Assembly (NCBI GenBank): GCA_046530735.1
Contig: JBHEQV010000005.1
Span: 1-64,000 of the forward strand
DNA length: 64,000 nt
Reading direction: 5' to 3'
From: Arsenophonus sp046530735
GTDB lineage: Bacteria > Pseudomonadota > Gammaproteobacteria > Enterobacterales > Enterobacteriaceae
Shown here: one piece after another, positions 10,554 through 20,809 of the stretch
How the letters are laid out: every line of letters starts with the position of its first letter
Position numbering within the stretch: position 1 is the first letter of the stretch
The notes under the pieces: generated by a model
Database searches by the model: none
The model's input: only the letters and a program-made list of their open reading frames with translations
What the model was told of the DNA's origin: nothing
Made by a program: the position numbers and the translations under genes

Positions 10554-10899
10554 GACGGAGACTCCCCTAAAACAAGACCAATGAAAAAGTATAAAACTTA
10601 ATAAGGTAATAAAACTGTTAATAACTCTAGAAAAGATTCATTGAATATTTACTTGATAAACTATATCTCATGTATAAGCTATGATCTCAATACTATATAA
10701 TAGATCATAACGCAAAATTTGAATAAGATCCTTATTCTTTTAGACAGTTTTAGCAACTTTTCATTAACAGGGTTAAATTTAGGACTAAGATGTATAAAAT
10801 GAATAAGTAAGAAAAAAGAATACTAGCACATATATTAGTGTATACATAACACCTAGTAATAAATAACTTTAGATCAAATTTTACAATTAATTGTTATAT
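10554..10899. other. Upstream region of dnaA
   Basis: About 350 bases of AT-rich DNA between the dnaA start and an IS481-type remnant. It should hold the dnaA promoter (minus strand). I see AT-rich -10-like words (tataat near 10697) but no convincing paired -35 box and no perfect DnaA box. Confidence 0.4.
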
Positions 10900-11950
10900 T
10901 CAGAAGATAATATGGTTTTTTTTAAATAATTTAGGTTTAACTTTGAAGTAATTTTTATAGACTGCAATAGAGTTTTAGTATTTAATACTGATTAAAGCAA
11001 TTCTTGATTGTACAGTCTAACATATCGTGTAAAGTAACCTTAAACTCTTAACTAAAATTGAAATGATGGGCTTTGCAACCCATCTTATATGCACATTAAA
11101 TCGTTTGATCGTATCAAAATTTGTTTGAGGGAACCTCAGTTAGCAAAATCGATGTTCTATCCTAATATCTATATACAAATGATCAAATTCCTGTTTCGGT
11201 AGCTGAACATTTTTGCAGATCAAAAGGCAGTCTGTAAATTCTTTGCCATTATATATAAATACTCTTATAGATAACCATGTAAATACTCGGTTAAGGTCAC
11301 ATAAGAAATATGAAGCATTGGATTTGATCTTAGATTTCTAAAAATAGGATAAAAACCTATTGAGTACCGCGATCTTTCACTATGAAAAGATAACATCATG
11401 AAGTTTCATTTTGTATTTGTAGAATAGATTGTGCATTTCTACATGCAGATAACCAAGCTCATAACTTTTAAATACTTTATGCTTCAGCTTCTGGAGATGC
11501 CTTTACTTCCTGCTTTATTTCACGTAAATTTTCCTCCTCGTGGCTGAGTAAATAGCGATTCAGGGCATCTAAATACAAACGAGTATCAGGAATTCGCATA
11601 CAGCTGCTAACAAGGTCATTAAAAAAGAAGAAAAAGGAGGGGTTGTAGAGGGGATACGACTCTACGGCTTCTTGAGCAAGCGACAGGGTCGTCAACAAAC
11701 ACGATGTGGAATATGGCTGTGATCATCAACATCATCTCATTTTTGTCTTTTAGAAACGGTAAGTTTAGATACGCTACATAATACTTAGTTAAAGTAGATG
11801 CAGACTCTTTGCTGATCTAAAGAGCAGTTCTGATTTTAGGCGTTGTAGCTATCTAAAGATGGAACATCTCATCATCATGATATTTTATCTTAACTATATC
11901 TCTCAGAGTCGTCCCTTTCCCATGAATAAGGCTGCGCGATAAAGTTTATA
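10900..11950 (-). mobile_element. Dead IS481-family element between dnaA and rpmH
   Basis: This is the fullest copy of this family here. On the minus strand, about 11477-11610 reads 'YLDALNRYLLSHEEENLRE', a conserved stretch of IS481-type transposases. Near 10930-11040 it reads 'TKTPLQSMKNYF', the usual C-terminal end after the 'YNQxLPQ' motif. The 73-residue open frame at 11477-11698 is only a piece of this dead gene. Related remnants are at 16390-17030, 19880-20690, 27480-27730, 31050-31240 and 33000-33775. The insertion separates dnaA from rpmH without damaging either. Confidence 0.72.
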
Positions 11951-12340
11951 TAATATTTAAAATTAAACGATTAGCTTCTATTTTAAACGAAATAATTTTT
12001 AAGCTTTTAATTATCCTTGAGATTTCTATTTTCATGAAAATTCGTATAATTTTGCATCTTGTGTGTGATATCATAATTTTTCTAGTTTTCTGAAAGTGTG
12101 CTTTATAAGAAAAAAGAAGTAGGGTATTCGTTTAAGTTTTATCGTAGCTTATAATGAATATAAAGCATCGAATTTATTTCCTGCATTGTGCAATACTAGA
12201 TATTTTATTACAATCCTATTTCTTTGCTATTATTAGTGTTATTACGATTAGATATATCATATTGCTTGTTCCACTTTGTGGTCAGTCATGAATTTACTGA
12301 ATCAATAATAACTGTTTTATTAAGTTAGGTAGAAACCGCT
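11951..12340 (+). promoter_or_regulatory. Presumed rpmH promoter region
   Basis: About 390 AT-rich bases before rpmH with no gene. By position it must hold the promoter of the rpmH-rnpA operon. I cannot choose one -35/-10 pair with confidence. The ribosome-binding site is probably the aggtag 10-15 bases before the rpmH ATG. Confidence 0.4.
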
Positions 12341-12487
12341 ATGAAACGCACTTTTCAACCGTCAATACTAAAACGTAATCGTTCTCACGGTTTCCGTGCT
12401 CGTATGGCTACTAAAAATGGTCGTCAGGTTTTGGCTCGTCGTCGTGCTAAAGGCCGCGCTAGTCTAACCGTTTCTTCAAATAAGTAA
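12341..12487 (+). CDS. rpmH: 50S ribosomal protein bL34
   Basis: A small, very basic protein of the large ribosomal subunit. 48 aa (E. coli 46). It begins 'MKRTFQPSILKRNRSHGFR' and contains 'ARMATKNGRQVLARRRAKG', almost identical to E. coli up to the last residues, where a slightly longer tail ends SSNK. The stop codon lies 10 bases before the GTG of rnpA, so the two are co-transcribed as in all enterobacteria. Confidence 0.98.
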   Translation: MKRTFQPSILKRNRSHGFRARMATKNGRQVLARRRAKGRASLTVSSNK

Positions 12488-12497
12488 CCCTAGCAAA

Positions 12498-12857
12498 GTG
12501 GCTATGTTTGCTTTTCCTAGGGAGTTAAAGTTATTAATTCCTGGACATTTTAATTATGTCTTTCAGCAGCCTCAACGGGTGAGTTCCCCAGAAATTATCA
12601 TTCTTGGACGCCAAAATGAGCTGGGGTACCCGCGTATTGGTTTTTCTATCGCAAAAAAAAATATTAAACTAGCACATGAACGTAATCGTATGAAACGATT
12701 AATGAGAGAATATTTTCGTTTACATCAGCATGAGTTGCCTTCAATGGATTTTGTGACAATACTAACAAAAGGGATTGCTGATTTAAAAAATCAAGAAATC
12801 ACTGAAATATTAGGCAAATTATGGCTTCGTCACTGCCGTTTAGCTCGCGGCTCTTAA
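12498..12857 (+). CDS. rnpA: Ribonuclease P protein component
   Basis: The protein cofactor of RNase P; it binds the precursor-tRNA leader and helps the RNA subunit cut tRNA 5' ends. 119 aa, the E. coli length. It starts at GTG, as in E. coli ('FAFPRELKLL' close behind the start). The RNR signature lies at residues 62-64 in 'AHERNRMKRLMRE'. The end 'LWLRHCRLARGS' is conserved. Its 3' end overlaps yidD by 37 bases in another frame, the usual arrangement. Confidence 0.97.
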   Translation: MAMFAFPRELKLLIPGHFNYVFQQPQRVSSPEIIILGRQNELGYPRIGFSIAKKNIKLAHERNRMKRLMREYFRLHQHELPSMDFVTILTKGIADLKNQEITEILGKLWLRHCRLARGS

Positions 12858-13057
12858 TTTCAATAATAAGAGGTTATCAATTGATAATAAGCCCATTTTT
12901 AGGGCCGCGTTGTCGATTCAACCCTACCTGTTCTCAATATGGAATCGAAGCATTATATCAATTTGGATTGATAAAAGGTAGTTGGTTAATGATGAAACGC
13001 GTATTAAAATGCCATCCTTTACATAAAGGTGGCGACGATCCTGTTCTACCTAGATAG
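12821..13057 (+). CDS. yidD: Membrane protein insertion efficiency factor YidD
   Basis: A small inner-membrane-associated protein thought to assist YidC-dependent insertion. 78 aa (E. coli about 85, shorter tail here). Conserved core: 'RCRFNPTCSQYGIEAL', 'KGSWLMMKRVLKCHPLHKGG' and 'DDPV', with the three cysteines in place. It starts inside rnpA and ends 27 bases before yidC, so it belongs to the rpmH-rnpA-yidD-yidC operon. Confidence 0.95.
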   Translation: MASSLPFSSRLLISIIRGYQLIISPFLGPRCRFNPTCSQYGIEALYQFGLIKGSWLMMKRVLKCHPLHKGGDDPVLPR

Positions 13058-13084
13058 AATGATTATATATAGAGAATATTAACA

Positions 13085-14722
13085 ATGGAGTCACAACGTA
13101 ATCTTTTATTCATCGCTTTGCTATTTATTTCGTTTTTAATTTGGCAGACATGGAAAAGTGATAAAACACAACTTATAAAGACTGATCAAATTATAAAACA
13201 AATGGATATACCAAGTCATGATGACCAAGCTAATCTAGGTCATGAGCAAGCTAAATTTATCACAGTAAAAACTGATGTGCTTAAATTACGTATCAATACC
13301 CGTGGGGGAGATATTGTTCAGGCTGAATTATTACATTATCCTAAGAAATTACACTCATCTGATCCGTTTCGTTTATTGGAAACTAGTAAAGATTTTATTT
13401 ATCAAGCACAAAGCGGCTTGATTGGTCAGGATGGTCCCGATAATCCTGCTTACAATAACAGATTGCGTCCTTTATACCTCTCAACTTCAACAAATTATAT
13501 GTTACAAGATGGGCAAGATGAACTACGTGTTCCTCTTACCTTTACGGGTAAGGATGGCATAATATATCAGAAAGTCTATCTATTGAAACGTGGTAAATAT
13601 AATATTTCTATTGAGAATAATATTGATAATAACAGTGGAAAACCATTGATGCTAGTTTTTTTTGGTCAATTAAAACAAACTGCAGAACTACCAAAAGAAC
13701 GTGATACAGGAAGTAATAATTTTCCCTTACATACCTATCGTGGTAGTGCATACTCTTCCAAAGAAATAAACTATAAAAAATATAGTTTCAGTGATATTAC
13801 TGATAATAATTTAAACGTTAATACTAAAGGTGGCTGGATTGCAATGTTACAGCAATATTTTGCTACTGCTTGGATCCCAGACTATAAAAACCAAAACACC
13901 TTCTATACAATCAATTTAAATAAATCCATTGCTATTATTGGCTATAAGAGTTCACCGATAATAGTAGCGGCTAATAGTAAAGAAAATTACACTTCAACTT
14001 TATGGGTAGGACCTGAAATACAATCGGAAATGGCAACAATTGCACCACATTTAGACTTAACTGTTGATTATGGTTGGCTATGGTTTATTTCTCAACCATT
14101 ATTTAAATTATTAAAATTTATTCATGGTTTTATCGGTAACTGGGGCTTTTCCATCATTGTTATTACTTTTATTGTACGTGGTATTATGTACCCTTTAACT
14201 AAAGCACAATATACTTCAATGGCAAAAATGCGTCTGTTGCAGCCAAAACTTGCAGCGATGAAAGAACGTATTGGTGATGATAAGCAACGTATGAGTCAAG
14301 AAATGATGGCTCTCTATAAAGCAGAGAAAGTCAATCCGTTAGGTGGTTGCTTGCCTTTATTAATTCAGATGCCTATTTTTCTTGCTTTATATTATATGTT
14401 AATAGGATCTGTTGAACTACGTCATGTTCCCTTTGTTGGTTGGATACAAGATTTGTCAGCCCAAGACCCGTATTATATACTACCATTATTAATGGGCTTA
14501 ACGATGTATTTTATTCAAAAAATTTCACCAACAACAGTAACTGATCCTATGCAACAGAAAATTATGACCTATATGCCAGTTATTTTTACGGTATTTTTCT
14601 TCTGGTTTCCTTCTGGTTTGGTTTTATACTATATCATTAGTAATCTGGTAACGATTATTCAGCAACAAATTATTTATCGTGGCTTAGAAAAGCGTGGCCT
14701 ACATAGTCGTGATAAAAGATAA
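13085..14722 (+). CDS. yidC: Membrane protein insertase YidC
   Basis: YidC inserts and folds inner-membrane proteins, alone or with SecYEG. 545 aa (E. coli 548). An N-terminal membrane anchor (about 7-23) is followed by a large periplasmic domain (about 60-340). The C-terminal five-helix insertase core contains 'VRGIMYPLTKAQYTSMAKM' with the conserved groove arginine, then 'NPLGGCLPLLIQMPIFLALY', and ends 'YRGLEKRGLHSRDKR'. Preceded by a weak GAG ribosome-binding site. The core is very conserved while the periplasmic domain diverges, as usual for the family. Confidence 0.97.
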   Translation: MESQRNLLFIALLFISFLIWQTWKSDKTQLIKTDQIIKQMDIPSHDDQANLGHEQAKFITVKTDVLKLRINTRGGDIVQAELLHYPKKLHSSDPFRLLETSKDFIYQAQSGLIGQDGPDNPAYNNRLRPLYLSTSTNYMLQDGQDELRVPLTFTGKDGIIYQKVYLLKRGKYNISIENNIDNNSGKPLMLVFFGQLKQTAELPKERDTGSNNFPLHTYRGSAYSSKEINYKKYSFSDITDNNLNVNTKGGWIAMLQQYFATAWIPDYKNQNTFYTINLNKSIAIIGYKSSPIIVAANSKENYTSTLWVGPEIQSEMATIAPHLDLTVDYGWLWFISQPLFKLLKFIHGFIGNWGFSIIVITFIVRGIMYPLTKAQYTSMAKMRLLQPKLAAMKERIGDDKQRMSQEMMALYKAEKVNPLGGCLPLLIQMPIFLALYYMLIGSVELRHVPFVGWIQDLSAQDPYYILPLLMGLTMYFIQKISPTTVTDPMQQKIMTYMPVIFTVFFFWFPSGLVLYYIISNLVTIIQQQIIYRGLEKRGLHSRDKR

Positions 14723-14829
14723 GTTTTAGAATTTTATTATTTGTAATTAAAAATAACAAAATAAAAAATAGATTAAAACGGTCATTAAACACCACCTAAA
14801 GCATCTTTATTGTAAGAATTGAGAATAAA

Positions 14830-16200
14830 ATGAGAATATATATCAATGATACAATCATTGCGCAGGCAACCCCTCCTGGATATGGTGGTATTGGTATTTT
14901 GCGAATATCAGGACCAAAAGTTACTGAAGTTGCCCGCATTGTTTTAGGTAAATTACCTCAACCACGTTATGCGGATTATCTATCTTTCTATGATAGCACT
15001 GGTAAAGTGTTAGATCAGGGAATTGCACTATATTTTCCTGCGCCCAATTCATTTACAGGTGAAGATGTTCTTGAATTGCAAGGACATGGTGGTCCGGTCA
15101 TTATTGATTTATTACTTAAACGGATTTTAATTATCGATGAGATCCGGATTGCTAATCCTGGTGAATTTTCTGAACGCGCTTTTCTTAATAATAAAATGGA
15201 TTTGGCTCAGGCAGAAGCTATTGCTGACCTAATCAATGCGAGTACTGAGCAGGCTGCTCGTTCAGCGGTAAATTCATTACAAGGTGTTTTCTCGCAACAG
15301 ATCTATAAAATGATGGAAGCGCTTACTAACTTGCGTATTCACGTTGAAGCTGCAATTGATTTTCCAGATGAAGAAATTGATTTTTTATTTGATGGTAAGA
15401 TAGAAGTAAAATTGAATGAAGTGATAGCCCATTTAAATAATGTGCGTTTAGAATCTTATCAAGGCAGTTTATTACGAGAAGGCATGAAAATTGTGATTGC
15501 AGGACAGCCGAATGCAGGTAAATCTAGCTTATTAAATGCACTATCTGGACATGAAATAGCAATTGTAACAGATATTCCCGGTACTACCAGAGACATATTA
15601 CGTGAACATATTCATATTGATGGTATGCCTTTACATATTATTGACACGGCTGGTTTACGTGAAGCAACAGATGAAGTTGAAAAAATAGGTATTGAGAGAG
15701 CTTGGCGAGAAATAGAGCAAGCAGATCATATATTATTTATGGTAGATAGCACCACTACAGAGGCAACTGAACCTGAGAAAATTTGGCCTGAATTTATAGC
15801 GCGATTGCCAAAATCTTTACCTATTACGCTAATTAGAAATAAAGTTGATATTACTGATGAACCAATAGCAATAACAAAAGTTAGTAATTACTCGCTTATT
15901 AGCCTTTCAGTTTATCGAAAAGAAGGTATTGATTTATTACGTCAACATTTAAAAGAAAGCATTAAGTTCAATCATCCTATTGAAGGCGGATTCTTAGCCA
16001 GACGACGTCATATTCAAGCACTTAATATAGCAGCTGAGCATTTACAGGAAGGTTATCAACAGTTAGTGTTTGCTTATTCAGGTGAATTATTAGCAGAAGA
16101 ACTTCGTTTGACGCAACAAGCATTAAGTGAAATTACCGGGGAATTTAGTTCAGACAATTTATTAGATCATATTTTTTCCAGCTTCTGTATTGGGAAATAA
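14830..16200 (+). CDS. mnmE: tRNA modification GTPase MnmE
   Basis: MnmE works with MnmG to make the 5-carboxymethylaminomethyl group on U34 of certain tRNAs. 456 aa (E. coli 454). The N-terminal tetrahydrofolate-binding domain starts 'NDTIIAQATPPGYGGIGILR'. The G domain has G1 GQPNAGKSS (225-233), G2 'TDIPGTTRD', G3 DTAG (272-275) and G4 NKVD (337-340). The C-terminal CIGK has the conserved cysteine at 453. It follows yidC by about 107 bases with its own weak ribosome-binding site. In E. coli it is also next after yidC. MnmG is not in the window. Confidence 0.97.
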   Translation: MRIYINDTIIAQATPPGYGGIGILRISGPKVTEVARIVLGKLPQPRYADYLSFYDSTGKVLDQGIALYFPAPNSFTGEDVLELQGHGGPVIIDLLLKRILIIDEIRIANPGEFSERAFLNNKMDLAQAEAIADLINASTEQAARSAVNSLQGVFSQQIYKMMEALTNLRIHVEAAIDFPDEEIDFLFDGKIEVKLNEVIAHLNNVRLESYQGSLLREGMKIVIAGQPNAGKSSLLNALSGHEIAIVTDIPGTTRDILREHIHIDGMPLHIIDTAGLREATDEVEKIGIERAWREIEQADHILFMVDSTTTEATEPEKIWPEFIARLPKSLPITLIRNKVDITDEPIAITKVSNYSLISLSVYRKEGIDLLRQHLKESIKFNHPIEGGFLARRRHIQALNIAAEHLQEGYQQLVFAYSGELLAEELRLTQQALSEITGEFSSDNLLDHIFSSFCIGK

Positions 16201-16389
16201 CATCTAAAAAATGATCACTCCATATAAGTAAGCAGATTTATCTCAGGTAATAACCGCTTAAATTAAGTGATAGGGTTAATATTGTTTCGGCCTAAAGATT
16301 AAGGAGTTAATATTTCTTTGATTCAGGATTATTATATAAACTCTCATAGTAAAACCCTATTTATGCTAAAATCCCTAGTGATGGATATA

Positions 16390-17030
16390 GTTAAAGCAAA
16401 CTATCATGATGATAAGGCTTCCATCATAAAGAAACTACAACATATGAAATTAGTACTTTTCAGGACAACAAAGAGCCTAAATCTACTTTAGTTAAGCGTT
16501 ATGGCATATTCAAAACTCTTTCGTTGCTAAATGGCGAAAACGAGATGATGCTGATGATCACAATCATATTCCCCATCTTTTCGAACGACGTTATTGCCAG
16601 ATCAGGAAGACGTAGTCGTTTTGTTGTGAAAAATATTTTTCCTCTTTCAATGAACTACTGGCAGTTGAGTTGTACGTAAATTTTTAAAATTCATCGTATC
16701 TCGATCTGATCTGAGATCGGTGTTTACATAGCCAATAGAGAAATTGCATAAAATGAGGCAGAAAGGAAGCCCTGAAACTGATGCATAAAGCGTTTAAAAA
16801 ATATAAACCTGCACACCTGCAGTTAGTGTAAAATATCTTCCATAAATGCAAACGAAACTTTACAATGTTATCTTTTCGTAGATATAGATCCCGTTCCCCT
16901 CAATAAATTTTTATCCGTCTTATACGAGGCTTAAGACTACGAGCAATTCTCCCTGACGCTTCTTACGTGATCTTAACTAAGCATCTCTTTCAAAGCTACC
17001 CATCAGATATTTACAAACTGCATTTTAATC
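16390..17030 (+). mobile_element. Dead IS481-type element, 5' part
   Basis: On the plus strand, broken frames read 'KEPKSTLVKRYGI'-like and 'KWRKRDDADDHNHIPHLF'-like text, the helix-turn-helix N-terminus of IS481 transposases. Near 16800 they read 'YKPAHLQL', the start of the catalytic part. It is the opposite orientation of 11700-11930. It stops near 17030, where an IS91-type end begins, so it was probably truncated by that insertion. Confidence 0.6.
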
Positions 17031-17034
17031 TAAA

Positions 17035-18765
17035 AAATGTTCATGGTTAGGAAATTGAATTCCTCTTTAGATTAAGAACAAAAATCATATTTTTTGCTAA
17101 AAGCAAGATAGAATAAGTTTACTTAGTCCTATTGTAAGTTCCAATTTTATTGGAGTGTATAATTTTTTAATATAATTCACTAACTTTAGAAATATTAATC
17201 CTAGGTTTTGTTTAATAATCATTATTTTCTATTGCATAGATTCTTTCTGATAACAATTCTGTTGTTTGTTTATCAAACTTAATATTGGTAAGAATGACTT
17301 GTCGATACATAAAATACATTCGTACGAATCTATCCTTAAAGTAACCTTTTATCAGAACAGCGAACCCCCTCTATTTTTTAGTTTTTTGCAAGACCTCACC
17401 TTCAGCGCCTTATATAGCTTCAGTAACAGTATACTTTATTTACGATTTGTTATAAAATCATAGTAATGCACCATTTTAAAATGTCTCACCAAAATATAGC
17501 TAAATATAGTGCATAAATCATATCTTCCTGCGTTAGAATCGCCACTAGTACTACTGAATTAAGTGGTTACAATAGTGATATACAATCATTTCCTTTTGGT
17601 AATGTCGCGTTTTTAACGTGAATACAAGAATTAAGATAGCGATCGAACTATTTTACAGTGTGGTACACTACCCCTTTAATCTTTTTATAAAAATGAACTT
17701 TTTCAGTAACCTGTCCAGTACTGTGGATTCAGGTAACGCTATCACTAATTTCTGTGGCGAATATATCACAGAGCAGGAAGGGCATCTTAGATTTATCAGA
17801 TTATAGTTGTAGACGAAAGTAGCTGAATGCCATGGTCTTGCCAGATTTCTTAGACCGTTCTTTTTTTTGAAAAACACCTCACGCCATACAACATCTTTAA
17901 TATCCAGACTCCTGCAGAGTGATGAGAAATGAACCTGCAGATGTTGATTGAGTTATTGATTATAAGGATGCAAGGCACAGAAGATACCAATTTCAATATC
18001 CTATTTGCGTGCGACTGTAACATAAGTGCAGGTAAAGTAAAAAATACAGAACATTGAGTATTAGAAAAGCTAATTATTTTTAAAAAAGTAAAGAAGATAC
18101 ATATAGTGAAAGTAATGTGTTGCAAGTTATACAGTCTAGTAAAATATAAACCTGCGCTGCTAATCACTGCTCAGCAGTTTTAACGATGTATGAAATGTAA
18201 GATTTTGACTTACAGCTTTGTCAGAAAAAATGGCTGTTAGGAACATATCAGGATAGATAAAATAAATAGCACGCCGGATAGATCTCTATTGTACACACAA
18301 GTCCACAAATAAGCATTTTCTTAATAGAGGGATAGATCAATAAGTTTATACTTTTATCGTTTTTTCAAGAAAATTTTCCAGCCAGTCATCATTAATCGTA
18401 AAAAGCAGTTTAGCTTGGGCGAGTTGGGGGATATATGTCTGGATAAAATTATTCTCTGGGTGCATCCTTAAGCAAAGAAATAAACATGATCATCCTATCC
18501 GCATTCGTCAAGTCTATCAATCTAGTTATCTTTGCGTTACTTCCAAGGCAGAAGAGGAGACGAAGATCATTCCTAATTCCCTATAGGTAATCAATTTACC
18601 GGCAAGCATACTATCAGTTATTACTCCTCAATGAAAAAGTATATTCAGCGACTTTTAGCCTAGGAATTTACTCAAATCACGGAATTCATAACTAGAGACA
18701 GATAATACTTGTATTGAAAGAAATTGAGGACAGAAGTTGAACATATTACTGTATGATCTCTTTTT
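17035..18765 (-). mobile_element. Dead IS91-family element, copy 1
   Basis: This aligns along its whole length with 41725-43435: shared starts 'ggttaggaaatt', shared 'gataacaattc' at about 17250 and 41930, shared 'cttcaaaaaag'-type parts, and shared ends near 18730 and 43390. The transposase type is read best from the second copy. The length of about 1.7 kb suits IS91-type elements, which move by rolling-circle transposition with a Y2 transposase. Small open frames at 17668-17877 and 17850-18167 (minus) are chance survivors. Confidence 0.6.
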
Positions 18766-18939
18766 ATGTCATAAAAAATTCAGTCAATCCTGTTATTATT
18801 ATTTTTTTATAGGGGAATCATAAATCGCTTAGGTTCAGATAACCTATCAGATTAATATATGAAATCGCATATTATCTTCCTAATTTAATAGATTTATGCT
18901 ATTTATAAAATAGTTATTGATAAAGGTAGTTATTGGTAG

Positions 18940-19850
18940 AGAAATCCCTTATTCTGTAAGAAAGACTTTTACTATAGAAGGTTATCATAAAAAAATAAAC
19001 AGTCATACAAATCAAAGAAATTTTTCTTTCACTTTTTGCAACATAAAGCTACATCTTAATTAGTTGGCTTGATAATAATCTATTAGATGATCTCGCTTCA
19101 TATATTGAAGCAACTCACTCCATTTCATCCTGTGCATATTCTCATAGTGAACATGTTATTCGATGGAAATATTCATTTAGGGTTACAACGATATCAGTGC
19201 AAAATCCACAAATTCCAAAAAAAATGTTAACAATCTTACTGGAAGTCTTCTAGTGAAACTAGATCACAAAAATAAATGGTTTAGTTATCTGTATGTATGT
19301 TGAATAGCTTGACTTTACGGGAGTTAGAAAAACAAACAGCCATTAATTTAAAACAGCGTTTAGATTGTTATCATTGCTTTCTTTCTTCAGCAAGAGACAA
19401 ACTAACATAAATGTATTAAGTGGTATTGTTGACATTGAAAATATTTTCCCTGAATCCTTTAAAAAAGTGTTATATTCTATATCTAAAAACTAGAAGATGT
19501 TAGAGAGTAGGAGATAAAAGAAAGGAACGAATTGTACAGTCTTAATCAGCAGAAATCAGCAGAAATCAGCAGAGATCAGCAGAGATCATTGTAACCGATG
19601 AGATCTTAAGAATTTAATGCAGAGTGTATTAGAGTCGTTTTCTTAAGCTTATCATCGATAAAGAGTCCATCTTTATTCGGATGGAAATAAATGGTATGAA
19701 ACCTTTACCAGTGAACATAAATTAGCTACCATCGCTTAATAAGATTGAATAGTTAGAGAGTTGTTAGTAAGGAATTTCATATTCAAAATATGAGCAGTTA
19801 TACTAGCTGATTAAAAGTATGACTAAGTATACTATATATGTAGTGTTGTT
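18940..19850 (+). mobile_element. Dead IS1595-family element with internal tandem expansion
   Basis: Broken plus-strand frames give 'HLGLQRYQCKIH' (zinc-ribbon part), 'KWFSYLYV', 'INLKQRLDC', and the 'IIDKESIF'-type part of the ISXO2-like catalytic domain near 19660. The left end carries the family palindrome at about 18950-18990. A 10-bp tandem repeat (19545-19588) sits where other copies have a single short sequence. Confidence 0.65.
19545..19588. repeat. Short tandem repeat, 10-bp unit
   Basis: The unit atcagcagaa (last units atcagcagag) is repeated a little over four times. It lies in the dead IS1595-type gene. The sister copies at 26765 and 47645 have only one comparable word (aatcgcccgag, aatcagctcaag), so the array arose by slippage after insertion. 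It is too short and too regular for CRISPR. Confidence 0.9.
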
Positions 19851-19879
19851 TTATTTACCGAATTATCTAGCTAGAAAAG

Positions 19880-20690
19880 ATTGTATAAAACTACAACAAT
19901 TTGAAATGCAGCTGTGCTTATAAATTATTCTAAGAATAAGGAAATAATCTTTACCAAGATAGCCATGTTTTCGTAAAACAACAAGACGGTCTATAAACTC
20001 TTTTATCATTATTATAAATACCGATGGGATAGCCACACTTGATTAAGATTAAGCAAGAAGCGTCTAGCATTAATTGCGTTCTTGACCTTGTCAAGACGAA
20101 TAAAAACTCATCGAGTATAAGTGACACAATTTAGATTATCCATATGAAAATATAACATCGTGAAATTTCGTTTAGAATTTTCCTAATATATTCACATTTA
20201 CGTAAAAATAATCAGGCTTGTCTCTTTTAAACGCTTTATGTTTCGGTCAGGGCATTTCTCCTATCTCATTTCATGCAAATTCCCCTTCCCTATGTCCGAC
20301 TGGGTAAATAGCGATCCAGGTCAGAGTACAGTACTATGAGGTTCAGGAATTCTCATACGACTACCAGGAGATCGGCGAGAGGGAGAGAAACGTTTTTACA
20401 GAAAAAACTACAACTTCCTAATAAGCGGTTAATAAGGTCATCGGAAACCGATGGGAAATATGGCTATTATCATAAACATTATCTTATTTTTTCTCTTTAG
20501 AAACGGTAAGTTCAGAGATACCATAACGTTCAGATAAAGTAAATGCAAGCTCTTCCTTATCTGAAGAGGAACTATGATTTTAAGCATTGTAGTTGCCTGA
20601 TGATGGATCCTTATCATCATGATATTTTAGCTTCAACCATATTCATTAATAGGCATCCTGTTATAAATAAATGGTGTGTGATGAGGTTCC
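19880..20690 (-). mobile_element. Dead IS481-type element
   Basis: This matches 11220-11930 and 33240-33775 in the same orientation. The 'LDxYLP' region is at 20270-20350 and the 5' end with 'catcatgatatttta' at about 20610. The 3' end of the transposase is missing where the IS1595-type copy ends, so that element probably cut it. Confidence 0.6.
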
Positions 20691-20809
20691 TATAATCATC
20701 CGGATATATATCTAATTTTAGATATTAGCTGGCATATTTTCTGCTTTCCTGGATCTATTTATTTTTTAACTCTTCTATTTTAATTACTAATCTACTTCAT
20801 TGAATTATG

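Noticed and set aside
11477..11698. 73-codon open frame as a gene
   Set aside because: It is a piece of the dead IS481-type transposase, without a natural start and with the conserved part at its C-terminal end only.
10554..12340. oriC next to dnaA
   Set aside because: No cluster of DnaA boxes seen; the interval is mainly a dead IS481-type element, and in enterobacteria oriC usually lies near mnmG, not dnaA.
19545..19588. CRISPR-like repeats
   Set aside because: Direct 10-bp units without spacers inside a dead transposase; simple slippage array.
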